The translations under genes and the position numbers were made by a program. This document shows, in pieces, positions 53,601 through 63,087 of a stretch of DNA of 64,000 nucleotides. The notes below the pieces were generated by a model. It saw nothing but the letters and a program-made list of their open reading frames with translations, did no database searches and was not told the DNA's origin. Source of the DNA: Eunapius fragilis (taxonomy: Eukaryota; Porifera; Demospongiae; Spongillida; Spongillidae); assembly GCA_963681505.1 (NCBI GenBank), contig OY811971.1, positions 22,275,962 to 22,339,961 on the forward strand, in the 5' to 3' direction. Numbering within the stretch: the stretch's first letter is position 1; each line of letters starts with the position of its first letter.

Positions 53601-56600
53601 AGCAGCAGTAAGCTGTAAACTATCATCAAAAAAGGCTTTAAATTACATGATGGTCCGTTTGTGAAAAGTCTTGATGTAGCATTTCAGTGGAGCCCCAGCA
53701 ATACTTTGGGGGCAACCACATTCCCAAGTCTTGAAGGTCAGACAATTGTACATGTACTTTACTAAGATCAAACTACCGTATTTCCATTACAAGCCGCGGC
53801 TTCTATTCAGGACACAATTGTACCTGCATTAAAAAAATTACCGGACTTTGACTTCCTACAGTTGTGTAGTAGTGTTTGCGCACCTTTTTTCTCTACTCGT
53901 GTTCCGATTAGCTCTTGACACGGATCTGTTCATCCAACTGTAGCAAGTCAAAGTAGCAGTGAAATTTTTAAATGCGGGTACAATTGTGCCCTGAATAGAA
54001 GCCGCGGCTAGGAAATACGGTAATGGTTATCATTATATAGCCTACTAACCTTGTGCCTGTCTATAAAAAATGGGGCCCAGCCATATCCTGTTCTCCTCAT
54101 GTATGCTCAGCAGGTTGCAGACAAATTTGAAGGGGCATTTGCTAGACTTGGAGCATGCAACTCCATCTGTGACCAATGTTTTGTAACAGATGAGAAATGT
54201 TGAGAGTTAGGAAATAGCGACATGGCGTCACAGTGGATGAGTATTAATTATGCGATATTTTTCACATGAAGCTATAGTTTCCTTTATGAACCAATTTTCC
54301 CAATGAAAATCTCTCACCCGAAATGCATCTATTAGAGGAGCACACAGTTGAGTGGGTGAGAAGATACAACTTTGGATTTGGCATGCTGGGTGAGCAAGGT
54401 GCTGAATCGATTCACCCACCGTTTCAAGGCACTTAACACCACCTACAGTTCAATCAGAAACAAATTAGAGAAAAGAGGCTACGGTGCATCTTCAAAGAGC
54501 ACTTCATAAGTACTGCTCCTGACTCAATCCATGCTCGGCCACCCACAAAGAGAGCAAAACGTATGCCAAAACACACTGCTGCTTCATAGTATATTCACGT
54601 ACACGAAGCACAACACGCGCGTTCCCTATTCCGCTTGACAATATTTGCACGTTACTTTTTAAACATAAAATTCGCGTCTCACAAAAAAGTAACATAAAAC
54701 GAAAGCTCTAAACTACCTTTGTAAAAGTCGTTTTTCAACTGGAAGTTCGCACGTCCCGGACTAACTAGTTTTGAAAACCTACCTCCGCGTAAGTAGGCCG
54801 CTTTTGTACGGCACTTCTCCAGACCGAAACCATTTTTGATGCCCAAACATACCTCGTTCAGTAGAGCACAGGTTCATCTTCAACATTACTTCGTCTAAAG
54901 GGTCATCACGTGTTCTATTCAGTAACTGTACAACGAATTCCAACGATTACAAATCTTTAAAACCGTTGCTAGGTGAGGTAATTGCCATTTCAAAATTTTG
55001 GGGCGTAGGACTTTTTGTCCCTCAATTCAATGGATCGTAACACCCGTGGTATAAGTAAGAATGCTGCTCTCACCAATCGGATGTAGTATTTGATGAATTT
55101 GTGATTTTTGTTGTGTGGTCAAAATTTTTTGGCTTTGCAATATAGGTAATATCTTAATCAGTGTTGAGTATATAAAGTAATGCAAAGTAATGTACACCGA
55201 CCAAGCTTCTCACTAAGCAATATCTATGTTCCATATGTCACTAACGATAAGTAGTTATGCATCTCAGGTATCATTGGGATAGTTGGCACAAGGTGGCTTT
55301 GGGTAAGTCGGCACACCAAATATCGATATGATTGAATGTGCTTACCTCATGCAAACCTATAGTATAGAAAGGCATCAAGAGGTTTGTTCCCGAAGACAAC
55401 AGTTACATTCAAGGGCTGTAGCCTCGTGAAAATGTGTTGTATTAATTATACCTAACTCTGTTGCAATATTTGCTGGAACACATTAATGTTGAATGGATTT
55501 CAATAATATATATAGCCTTAGGAATCAAATGCTATACTTCTAACCCTGATTGTCACAAATGCGCTGCAACACTTTGCGTGCATACTTTTTAAAAGAAAAA
55601 CTGAAATAGCTTTTATGTATCCAGATGATTGCAGATGATTTCAGACTTTTGAAAAACTTTATTTAAACGTTTGCTAAATAAGGGCGCTATGGAATATCCA
55701 AGTTGTGACAATGTAGTCCCTACTCATTTGTGTTTTAAGTCTTGCTATTAAAACCGGCGCGTGGTAAGCAATTCAACTGCAGTACTGGGTACTTCGCAGT
55801 AAAAGGAAGCTAAGTTTTCCATTTGCATATACTTGTAAGATAGGATTTGAATTTACACTAGTATCAAATTTTAATTATTGTTTAATTTTAATGCAGCTCC
55901 CGATGTTCATTGTCGGATGATACAGTTGAAGGAGAAGAGAATTAATCTTCAAATATGGTGCATCAATTAAATCATTATACTGTTCTTGTGGAAGTAAGGT
56001 TTCCTTCTCCATATATAGGGACACCCCTGGCGTGGAGAGATTTAACGATATCGCACTAGCAATGCCTAGTCAACTTCAGGTTCATGTATGTGACTGTGTA
56101 ATTTTCACACATATAAATTTGACTGTAGTGTAATCCGTTTTCTAGGGGCTTATAATTGTGTACGATAAATCAAGTCAACGATCATTTGAAAACGTTACTC
56201 GCACATGGCTTCAATGTTGTAACCAGGTACTTTGAGAAATTGAAGTAATTGCTGCATGCATACTATGCGCCCTTAGGTTGGTGGAAAGTGTGATTCATCG
56301 GTAACATTATTGGTTGGGGTTGACAAGAATCGCGAAATTGTTGTAAGCACAGAGAGAGGACAGCAGTTGGCCTCAAGTCTTGGAATTCTCTTCAGAGAAA
56401 CCAAACTCTGCAATATGGAAACTATTGAAGAGGTATGTAGTTATATGTCTTTTGTTTTCTCAACATGATGCAGCAATTAAAACAAGATACAACAATTTCT
56501 ATACAGGTATTTGAATGTGTGACCAGAGCTATGATATTGAAGGTACTTTATTTCTACTGTGCTTATTATGAAGCTTGTCAGTATGCATCATACTATGTGA

Positions 56601-58736
56601 TACCTTTATGGTATTTCTCCATACGACAAGCTTTGGTTGCCATAGATTTTTTCCCTCTGCCTTAAATGGTAAATCCTACTGCTTTATTGGTATTATATAA
56701 GCTGGTATGACCAGGAACGTCATATTTCACTCCAATCTCCAGAAAAAGTATGACTAACATTTGGATTGGTTAAATGAAGCAAAGGCGTGTCTGCCAATGC
56801 AATTTTTTTGTATCAATCGTTATCATTGGCTTTAACATGTATCATGTCATGAGACAGTGTCTATGCAGAAAAATCGATCATATGGAGCTATCTTTGCAAC
56901 TGTAATGCTTTCCTTCCAAATCCAATGTTCCCACACCATGCACTCAACAGATTCTGGTGCTCTAAGGTTCTTCATAGCTGTTTAAGTTCAAAATTCACTA
57001 ACCAATCTCATTTAAATTCCACGTATCTCCAGGTACGAGTGTTAATTTTAAGAGCGTCAAATTCGGTAGTTCGCCCCCTCTACAGGATTGTCTCCTTTTT
57101 ACCTGATGCTTTGTCATGATGTAAAGCTCCCAGTAGGCATCGTATATGGTTCTGCACCTGAGAAATCTTTGCCACAACAAGGATATGCAAGGTAATTAAA
57201 GTACACCCTTCCGAAGGCATTTGATGTTGCTAGAAGAAACCTGGGAACTACCACAGAAAGGATGAAGGAATCTTAGGACCAAAAGATCCATGGAAAATCT
57301 TATGATTTCAGGTGAATTGTTGTAACCCTGTTGTTTCCATGGGATTCGGAATATTCAGAAAGCTCCATTGTCCCTGGTCAGGACCTTACAAGGTGGTGAA
57401 AAGGTTGCCTACAGCAGTGTACCGTATTCAAGATCAACGAGTGAATGGATCCAGACGGAGACGTATGCTAGTGATGCATTTTAGTCGTGTTAAACCTTTC
57501 CCTATGGGTATTTCGTTTTGATGACGCGGAGTCCATTGGAGTAAATCAGAGCCTAATGTAACTCAGGAACACTCCAGAGGTCCGGGGCTTCCAAGAGCGA
57601 CCCTGCAGCTTTTTGATGTGGATGAGGATGAGGATGAGCGGGGGTAACCGGCAGTCCACCATGATACGGAACAGCAGCTGATAGAGGTACTACCTACACA
57701 AGCTGGACCAACCCATGCTGAACAGCCAGCCATATCTGCTGTTGCTACTGAGCAGCAGACAAACCAGCACAAGCGGATATGTTGCTACGGGCAAAAAGCG
57801 GCTAGCTGCTTTTTATTGTCATGATTAAACAGATGATGTATTTTTCACCATAATTCTAAATAAATATGAAGTACAAGGAAAACATATGCAAATACATAAA
57901 GTATTGCATAATTCACATCCTACTGCATGATAGGGTCCATCAGCATGTCAGTAACTTGCAACGATTTAGCTATACGTATTGTTAAAAAAATCAATTATTT
58001 TATAAAATTTGAACATCAACATAGCAATCTCACTTCAAAAGCCACATTGAAGTTAAAATATTGAGCTGCAGTAACTACCTACATAGTTTAATTGAAACAA
58101 TTGAACAAAAAATTGTAAAATATGAGAGCTGTGATAAATTGTTGTTTGCAAGTACCCTGCAAGAATTCAAAACATGTTCACATGGTGGAATATGAGCTGT
58201 GACTGAGCGAATGTTCCACGGCAACATTGATATGCTGGCTTGCATGTCTCATTTTTGGGCCAACATATCTGCCAAATGATACAGTCTCTTTGCCAATGCT
58301 GTCAGAGGCTGGTGTAAATTTTTTTATATATATATAACTATTTATTCATAACACCTTGCATGAAACAACAAGATCCAGCCCAAACAATGAAAGGATACTA
58401 GAATTTGAACTTGTTACCTTTTAGGTCCTTCAACCATTTTTTACTTATATACCAGCAATAATCAATGTAGTTCATAATCCATGCAACTGCAAATTAAGTA
58501 ATGAAAACATAATGGTCACAAGCTTATGCTCCAATATGATTTTAAAAATATACAAAAAACAAACAAAAAATTGCACAGTTGAGAGGAAGTAATGGAGCCA
58601 GAATAGGCAGGAACAGTTTTACCATGACAGTAATTGAGAAGTGTTCATTTTCTTACAGTATCAGCCAGCAGCTGGTGAGGAAGAACAACGGGCAGCAGTA
58701 AATTATGGAATACGAACTGGTTGTGCTGTAATGTGA
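50661..58736 (+). CDS. Rab-like small GTPase with eroded nucleotide-binding motifs, 7 exons
   Basis: Exons 50661-50775, 55897-55957, 56019-56079, 56146-56226, 56277-56432, 56507-56542, 58659-58736 join with agreeing phases to 195 residues. The P-loop is canonical (GDSCVGKTS), followed by LIHRYTNSK as in Rabs. The switch I/beta-2 segment is about five residues shorter than in Rab7 and lacks the TIG motif. The DTAGQE motif reads DTPGVE (catalytic Gln replaced by Val), NKxD is replaced around LLVGVDKN, and ETSAK reads ETKLC. The protein ends CAVM, a CaaX prenylation box. The family normally controls vesicle traffic. Here nucleotide specificity and hydrolysis look impaired, so it may be a pseudo-GTPase or a locked form. 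Intron 1 is 5.1 kb and full of repeats. A missed exon in the switch I region is possible. Confidence 0.8.
50776..52605 (+). other. Intron 1 of the Rab-like gene, first part
   Basis: No exon recognised. It holds a (TA)n tract at about 51636-51652, a hAT-like end fragment near 51399 (CAGAGGCGGAAGTACG), and at about 52118 the phrase GGGGAGACCGGG that resembles a common MITE terminus. Confidence 0.4.
52606..54589 (+). pseudogene. Relic of a RAG1-N-terminal-like transposon protein (zinc module plus RING)
   Basis: Three parts in order. At 52687-52966, KHCRVCGG, then after a frameshift in an A-run LAFGIEV and VEIHPPTFCKPC: the CxxC...IHPxxFCxxC pattern of the RAG1 N-terminal zinc-binding region. 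At 53159-53556, a RING: CPLCLC, then after a frameshift LPCHSLVCAGCIIKC and CPC, followed by a PDVFLSLLSDVL helix as after the RAG1 RING, and RMLSESPEPNVLQIPTR. At 54315-54589, HLLEEHTVEWVRRYN and LGEQGAESIH, then in other frames SSIRNKLEK and IFKEHFISTAPDSI, ending at a stop. The last part resembles the C-terminus of a widespread invertebrate transposon-associated protein that, as I recall, starts with the same RAG1-like module. The core between them is gone and a MITE sits there. At least four frameshifts make it non-coding today. Confidence 0.65.
53774..54022. mobile_element. Tc1/mariner-like MITE
   Basis: TA target duplications flank inverted ends CCGTATTTCC and AAGCCGCGGCTTCTATTCAG, followed by GGRCACAATTGTACC; the symmetry covers about 46 bp. 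It is inserted in the RAG1-like relic. Confidence 0.85.
54590..55896 (+). other. Intron 1 of the Rab-like gene, last part
   Basis: No exon found before the acceptor at 55896. Around 55262-55310 a TTGGCACAAGGTGGCTTTGG / GTCGGCACACC stretch resembles a MITE. I looked here for a missing switch I exon and saw none with usable splice sites and a TIG-type motif. Confidence 0.4.
57200..57830 (+). mobile_element. Ty3/gypsy polyprotein tail (integrase C-terminus), decayed
   Basis: The clearest frame, 57312-57521, has LHCPWSGPYKVVKRLPTAVY and ends with a VMHFSRVKPF segment, the hallmark C-terminal module of Ty3/gypsy integrases. Upstream (about 57210-57300) AFDVARRNLG-type sequence in other frames is the preceding integrase region. 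Downstream to about 57830 an acidic, Gln-rich polyprotein end can be followed in broken frames. No long terminal repeats were found. It lies in the last intron of the Rab-like gene, same strand. Confidence 0.75.
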
Positions 58737-58928
58737 AGACCAAATTGAACACCACCAGAGGAAAGGCCTCATTCTTTGTTATTTTGTTTGTCATATTGTA
58801 CTTATATGAACATTGATGATTATCTCAGATACATCGGCATTGCAAGGAATGATTCAGAAGTAATAGCACACAAGAAAGGGAATTTCAATCTTCTGGAATA
58901 GGAAATGATTGCATGTGATTTATTTCTG

Positions 58929-58953
58929 GGGGTGGGGGGGGGGGGGGGGGGGA
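58929..58953 (+). repeat. G-rich tract
   Basis: About 24 bases of G interrupted by one T, shortly after the Rab-like stop codon (58736). Confidence 0.85.
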
Positions 58954-59689
58954 GAATTACTCGAGATAGTGTGTAGATATTTCAAGTAATGAAATTTAGA
59001 AACAAGAAATTGGGTAATTATAGTTGGGCACATAGTTTTTATATTTGTAAGTTGCTCTGGTGTGCCGGAATGTTGGCGCTCCAATCAGAATCGAGAGCTA
59101 GAGTGACGTCACGTTAATTAGATTTCAATAGCATTCCACACTACAGAGAGGAGCCTGGTACTTGATCGTGCGCGCGCGCTAAAGGTTATGATATATGGAC
59201 GTGCCGAAGGTAAAGCCAATTTAGTAGGAAAGGACTCATTACGGAGTATGTCTAAAATCTGTTCTGAATCGCTGTTCGACCCATCACGTTTATAACTCTG
59301 CGAGTAGCATTGTCGTAGTAGCCTATCCTCTCTGTAGCTTAAGCAAACACGGACACGCTGAACAAACCTAACGTTTTATCGTGATGACGTAACGTTACTA
59401 CGACGACTAAAAATCATCACACTCCAGAGTGACATTCCCGGAACAACTTCGTTCGACATGTTGGCCAGACCTGTATTATACTGTTAAGCGATAATGCTTA
59501 CGTACGTTTGGGTCTGGGTACGAGACAACGCCCGTTTAGTTGACTGTTCATCATTGGTTCATAAATAAGTTAGCTATTGCTCATTATTGATTATGATGCC
59601 TAATAACACACAGTAGGTGCCTATTGATAATAATAATTTTTTGGACCACGGAACTTGATGTACAAGGTTAAAAAATTGGAGATGGAATT
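58954..59689. other. Unassigned intergenic sequence
   Basis: No gene seen. A TGACGTCA site lies at about 59104, a GCGCGCGCGC run at about 59170, and an M5-type end (GGTCTGGGTACGAGAC) at about 59510. Confidence 0.4.
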
Positions 59690-60037
59690 ATCGTGGCAGC
59701 GAAAAGGGACCAAGCGCATATAGAGGAGTTGCATTGACGTCACGCGCGCCTTGCATTGTTTAGTTACATCATATGTATGCTGCTATTAATGTATACGGCA
59801 CGCTATAAATATGTACCACGTGAGCCGCCTTCTATCGTTCCCGTCCGGTTATTGTTTATCTCGTACCCACGCAGCGCATATTTATAGTAACATACTTAGT
59901 GATGTAAGACGCGCGCGACGTCACATGCAACTCCTCTATTGACGCGTGCAATTCACATGTACGAGAAATTACAAATTCAGCCACGTGTATGAACAGACTA
60001 AGCGTAAGAAAGAAGTTGAAGAGGACATATAGATGTC
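59690..60037. mobile_element. MITE (family M2), interrupted copy
   Basis: Left end GCAGCGAAAAGGGACCAAGC, and after the nested element the M2 interior resumes at 59940 (GCGTGCA..., then GCGTAAGAAAGAAGTTG and GAGGACATA). The right end is lost where another repeat begins at 60038. Confidence 0.7.
59720..59939. mobile_element. MITE (family M4) nested in M2
   Basis: 220 bp with inverted ends ATAGAGGAGTTGCATTGACG and ATAGAGGAGTTGCATGTGAC (complement strand), continuing into CGTCRCGCGCG. The CRE-like TGACGTCA is part of its terminus. Confidence 0.8.
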
Positions 60038-60135
60038 CAGGGCTGCCGCGATATATCGCGATATACGCGATATTTTATATATATCGCGATATGCGATATA
60101 TCGCGATGTTTTTTTGGCGTTTCGCGATATTTTTG
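60038..60135. repeat. CGCGATAT palindromic cluster
   Basis: Many overlapping copies of CGCGATAT/ATATCGCG within 100 bp starting at CAGGGCTGCCGCGATATATC, which looks like the end of a hAT-like repeat. Able to form several alternative hairpins. Confidence 0.7.
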
Positions 60136-60502
60136 GGGGTTTTTCATGATAAAAAATATGCGCGGAAATAGACGAAAAAGCACCGTGATTGGCGGAAATT
60201 AGAGTAACTTTAATATAAAAATAGGCCTGGGGACGAGGATAACACGAGCCGTGCACAATGCTCGCGCGCAATATAGCAATCACTGTGCATGTGTTTCTGC
60301 ATTGGAGTCTTCCTGATTTTAATTGGTCTTCCGGATGTTGGTAGGACAAGACTCCTGACAGTGTGATTTCAGTGGAGCAGTTGGCAGCAGACGCTAACAT
60401 TCCCATGCGGGTTTGAGGATTTATTATTTACATTAAGAATGAATCAATTAAGGCGACCATACAGTAACCAGTGATAAGGTGCAGAAAGACAGCATGGCTG
60501 AC

Positions 60503-60607
60503 GCCTTCAAACCTCCAACAGCTACGAATGGGATCATTGCAGCTGAAGCATGTGCATGTTGTGCGCACATGTGGGAGGAAGTGTAAACGAGAGGGAGGGG
60601 GAGGAGG
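60503..60607 (+). pseudogene. Stray PBRM1 exon-14/intron-14 fragment
   Basis: CCTTCAAACCTCCAACAGCT, then GGGATCATTGC, then CATGTGGGAGGAAGTGTAA and GAGGGAGGGGGAGGAGG follow the end of exon 14 and start of intron 14 (38790-38895) in order, with substitutions and small indels. It lies 12 kb beyond the gene end. Because intron sequence is included it came from DNA, not from an mRNA copy. Confidence 0.7.
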
Positions 60608-60787
60608 TATAGTACTACTAAATAAATACACAGACTCATAAATGTAGTCAGATTATTAAGGAGGTGTAAGAGAGGTGGAGGAGGTGGTATATAAATGCAA
60701 TGCGTAGGGTCAAGCACTTAGTTTTGTTCACGTGACCGACAGGGCTACGTATATTTTTAACTTGCCTGCATACGTGTAGCCGTTGAT

Positions 60788-61043
60788 ATGGAGTGCAGCG
60801 AGGAAGCTATATTCACAATAAGTGGATACGACTTTGATTGGAGGCGTGTTGGCCGAAGACTTATTGGTGATCAGAAGACCAGGGACATTGATAGAGAAGG
60901 TGGCAGTGAAGGAGATAAGAGAGAGAATATGTTATTCGAATGGAAAAAGATCAAGGCACGTGATGCTACGTACGGAGCATTAGTGGAGGTGTTGAGGAGC
61001 CTGAAGAACAATGCTACCGCTGATCGTGTTGAAATGTTGGAGA
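60788..61043 (+). CDS. Death-domain protein, first coding exon
   Basis: ATG at 60788 opens an 85-codon exon with a donor GTAAGT at 61044 (phase 1). The sequence shows the Death-fold pattern: DWRRVGRRLIG, an Asp/Glu-rich turn, NMLFEWKKIKARDATYGAL with the conserved Trp and the A-T pair before the last helices, and LVEVLRSLKNNATADRVEML. Death domains make homotypic contacts in apoptosis and innate signalling. The next exons are not identifiable in the remaining 3 kb, so only the N-terminal part is annotated. It could be the start of a longer receptor, adaptor or kinase. An E-box-like CACGTG lies about 60 bp upstream. Confidence 0.75.
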
Positions 61044-61146
61044 GTAAGTCTAAGGCAATTCCAGGTACCATTAATGTATCCAACCAAAACCGCCCTTGTG
61101 CATACATATCGGATAAAAATAAATACGTAAACCTCCGTCCTGATTG

Positions 61147-61894
61147 AATAGAAATGCTGGTTTTTCACAGCAAAAAATAAATAAATAAATAAATAAAATT
61201 TTGATTTCACCAGTGATCCGTTTTTTCATATCTGTACCAGAATGATAACAGATACGAAAGAACAGATCACATGTGGAATCAAAATATGATTTGCGTCTTT
61301 TTTTGCTGTGTTTATTTGAATTCACGAAACGCATGTGTGTATGAATGATTCTGCGTAGCTGTTACTAATAATAATCATCATCATGTTGGAGTTCAGTAAC
61401 AGAGTTCAGAGGTCGCCATATTGACACCCCATAATGGCACGTGCGAGACTATATATGGTTGTATCTGACGTATCGGTAGGATGGTGGGATAATATGAATG
61501 TCATTAAAACATATACTTAGCGTCTAGCGAGATAGCCGAGTCGAATAACTTATCTTTTGTAGCAAATGAACGACATCACAAACACAAAGAAGAACATTTT
61601 AATGCATATACTTCCTATAATTAAAAAGACTTTGCTCTTTTAAGGACAAAACATTAAATGCTCGTACTCAGTCCATATTTTTTGTCATCATATTTGGGAC
61701 AGTTCAGCGTATAATGGGGTCGGGTATGCGAAAAGGGACCGAGCGCATATTATAAAATTTTGTTATAAAAATGCATCACGTTTAAATCGCTATAACCGCC
61801 TAACGGTTAACGCTCTCGACTTCCTATTTTCAACACTGCATACTGCCCCATTTCGCCATTGTAAAATAGATTTTGGGGTTATGCATTAGCTTTG
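61147..61894. other. Unassigned sequence with repeat ends
   Basis: An (AAAT)n stretch lies at about 61173-61197. An M2 end (CGAAAAGGGACCGAGCGCAT) lies at about 61730-61750. No exon that would continue the Death-domain gene stands out. Confidence 0.45.
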
Positions 61895-62110
61895 TACCAT
61901 TGTTGCAACGTCCGATACCCCCTTGGGGTTCAAGCTAAGCCCGCCATATTTTCCTGCAGGAAAGTTTAATTCACTTCAAATTTGGTGTGTACGTGGAGGG
62001 ATCCTAAATAAAAAAAAATAAAAAAAAATAAAAACATATTGATCTGTTGTGTTCGTTAATTCGTTACGTGCAAATTAAGTACATCTTTCCCGCTCGATTC
62101 GCGCCATTGT
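61895..62110 (+). repeat. Dispersed repeat R7, second copy
   Basis: Matches the reverse complement of 13085-13310. It contains an A-rich insertion (about 62009-62033). Confidence 0.6.
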
Positions 62111-62297
62111 ATGGATATGAATATTCCAGTTCGTTGATAACCAGCCACACTCATGTAACGTCACGTGAGCGTATTCGCATTAGTACACTACAACAATGCC
62201 ACGTGATTTAAGCTGTATTGCCGTAAACATGTATGAAATATTCAAGCTTGACAACCACAACAACGTCACGTGATCATCTTTACCTTATTAATAATGC

Positions 62298-62432
62298 ATG
62301 GGCGTACGCAGGGGGGTCGATGGGTTCGAACGACCCCCTCTCCCTCCCCAAAACGAGGTCAATTAACTAAATTCGACCCCCTCTTACAGAAGGACGCGTA
62401 CCCCAGATACGAAAAGCGGTGGGGGGGGGGGG
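62298..62432. repeat. Transposon end with GGGCGTACGCAGG and a poly-G run
   Basis: GGGCGTACGCAGGGGGGTCG with GGGTTCGAACGACCCCC resembles the terminus of a common animal MITE, but I see no matching second end. Poly-G at about 62419-62433. Confidence 0.4.
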
Positions 62433-62554
62433 GGTTGTCTCGCACCCAGACCCAAATTTTCACAGCTGCGGATGGATTACATCACCGCTACGTGAAAAGA
62501 CGCGGTGATGTAATCCACCTGTAACTGTGAAAACATGGGTCTGGGTACGAGACG
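62433..62554. mobile_element. Foldback MITE (family M5)
   Basis: GTCTCGCACCCAGACCC at the left pairs with GGGTCTGGGTACGAGAC at the right, and GGATTACATCACCGC pairs with GCGGTGATGTAATCC around a short loop. Same family as 997-1093. Confidence 0.8.
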
Positions 62555-62844
62555 GGGTGGGGTGGGGGGTGGGTGCTCTACCTAGAGGAAGAGAGAGGGG
62601 GAAGAACCTTATGTACCCTCCTCCGTACATTAAACTTACAACCGGCAACTCTAAACCCAATGCAGACAGCTGTGGAGTGTAAATACAGCAGGCAGTTGTC
62701 AGGTGGACCCCACCCCAGGCCATGTTATTGTAGTACCATATCTGCAAGAGGCTGCATGGTGACCTACAGGGTCAAAGCCAATGTTGGGACAAAGAGGGCA
62801 CAGGGAGCCTCTAGACGTGTCAAGACCTAACCACCATCTAAGAG

Positions 62845-63087
62845 CTACCTGGCATTCAGCAGAGTCCAGATGCTAATCCAGACCAGTAGAAGGGATTGCT
62901 GAATCCAAGAACCTGCATGAGAGGAGAGGATTCGAGCCTTATTTACTTGGGAGGAGGAAGATAGCAGAGATTGGAAAACATGATTATCCAGCTTCTTAGA
63001 CAGAGCTCTCTGCAGAGGAGGGCAGGCTAGAACTGCCTCAGCTGTGATTGTCTCTTGAGGGTGAACTTGTGCATTGAAGTGTGTCAC
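62845..63087 (-). mobile_element. Retroelement ORF fragment (C-terminal RT region type)
   Basis: An 80-codon minus-strand frame with NKARILSSHAGSWIQQSLL. The ARLLS..A..A.AWLQ pattern is common near the C-terminus of reverse-transcriptase ORFs in repetitive DNA of marine invertebrates. No catalytic RT motif is visible, so the assignment is tentative. Confidence 0.4.
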
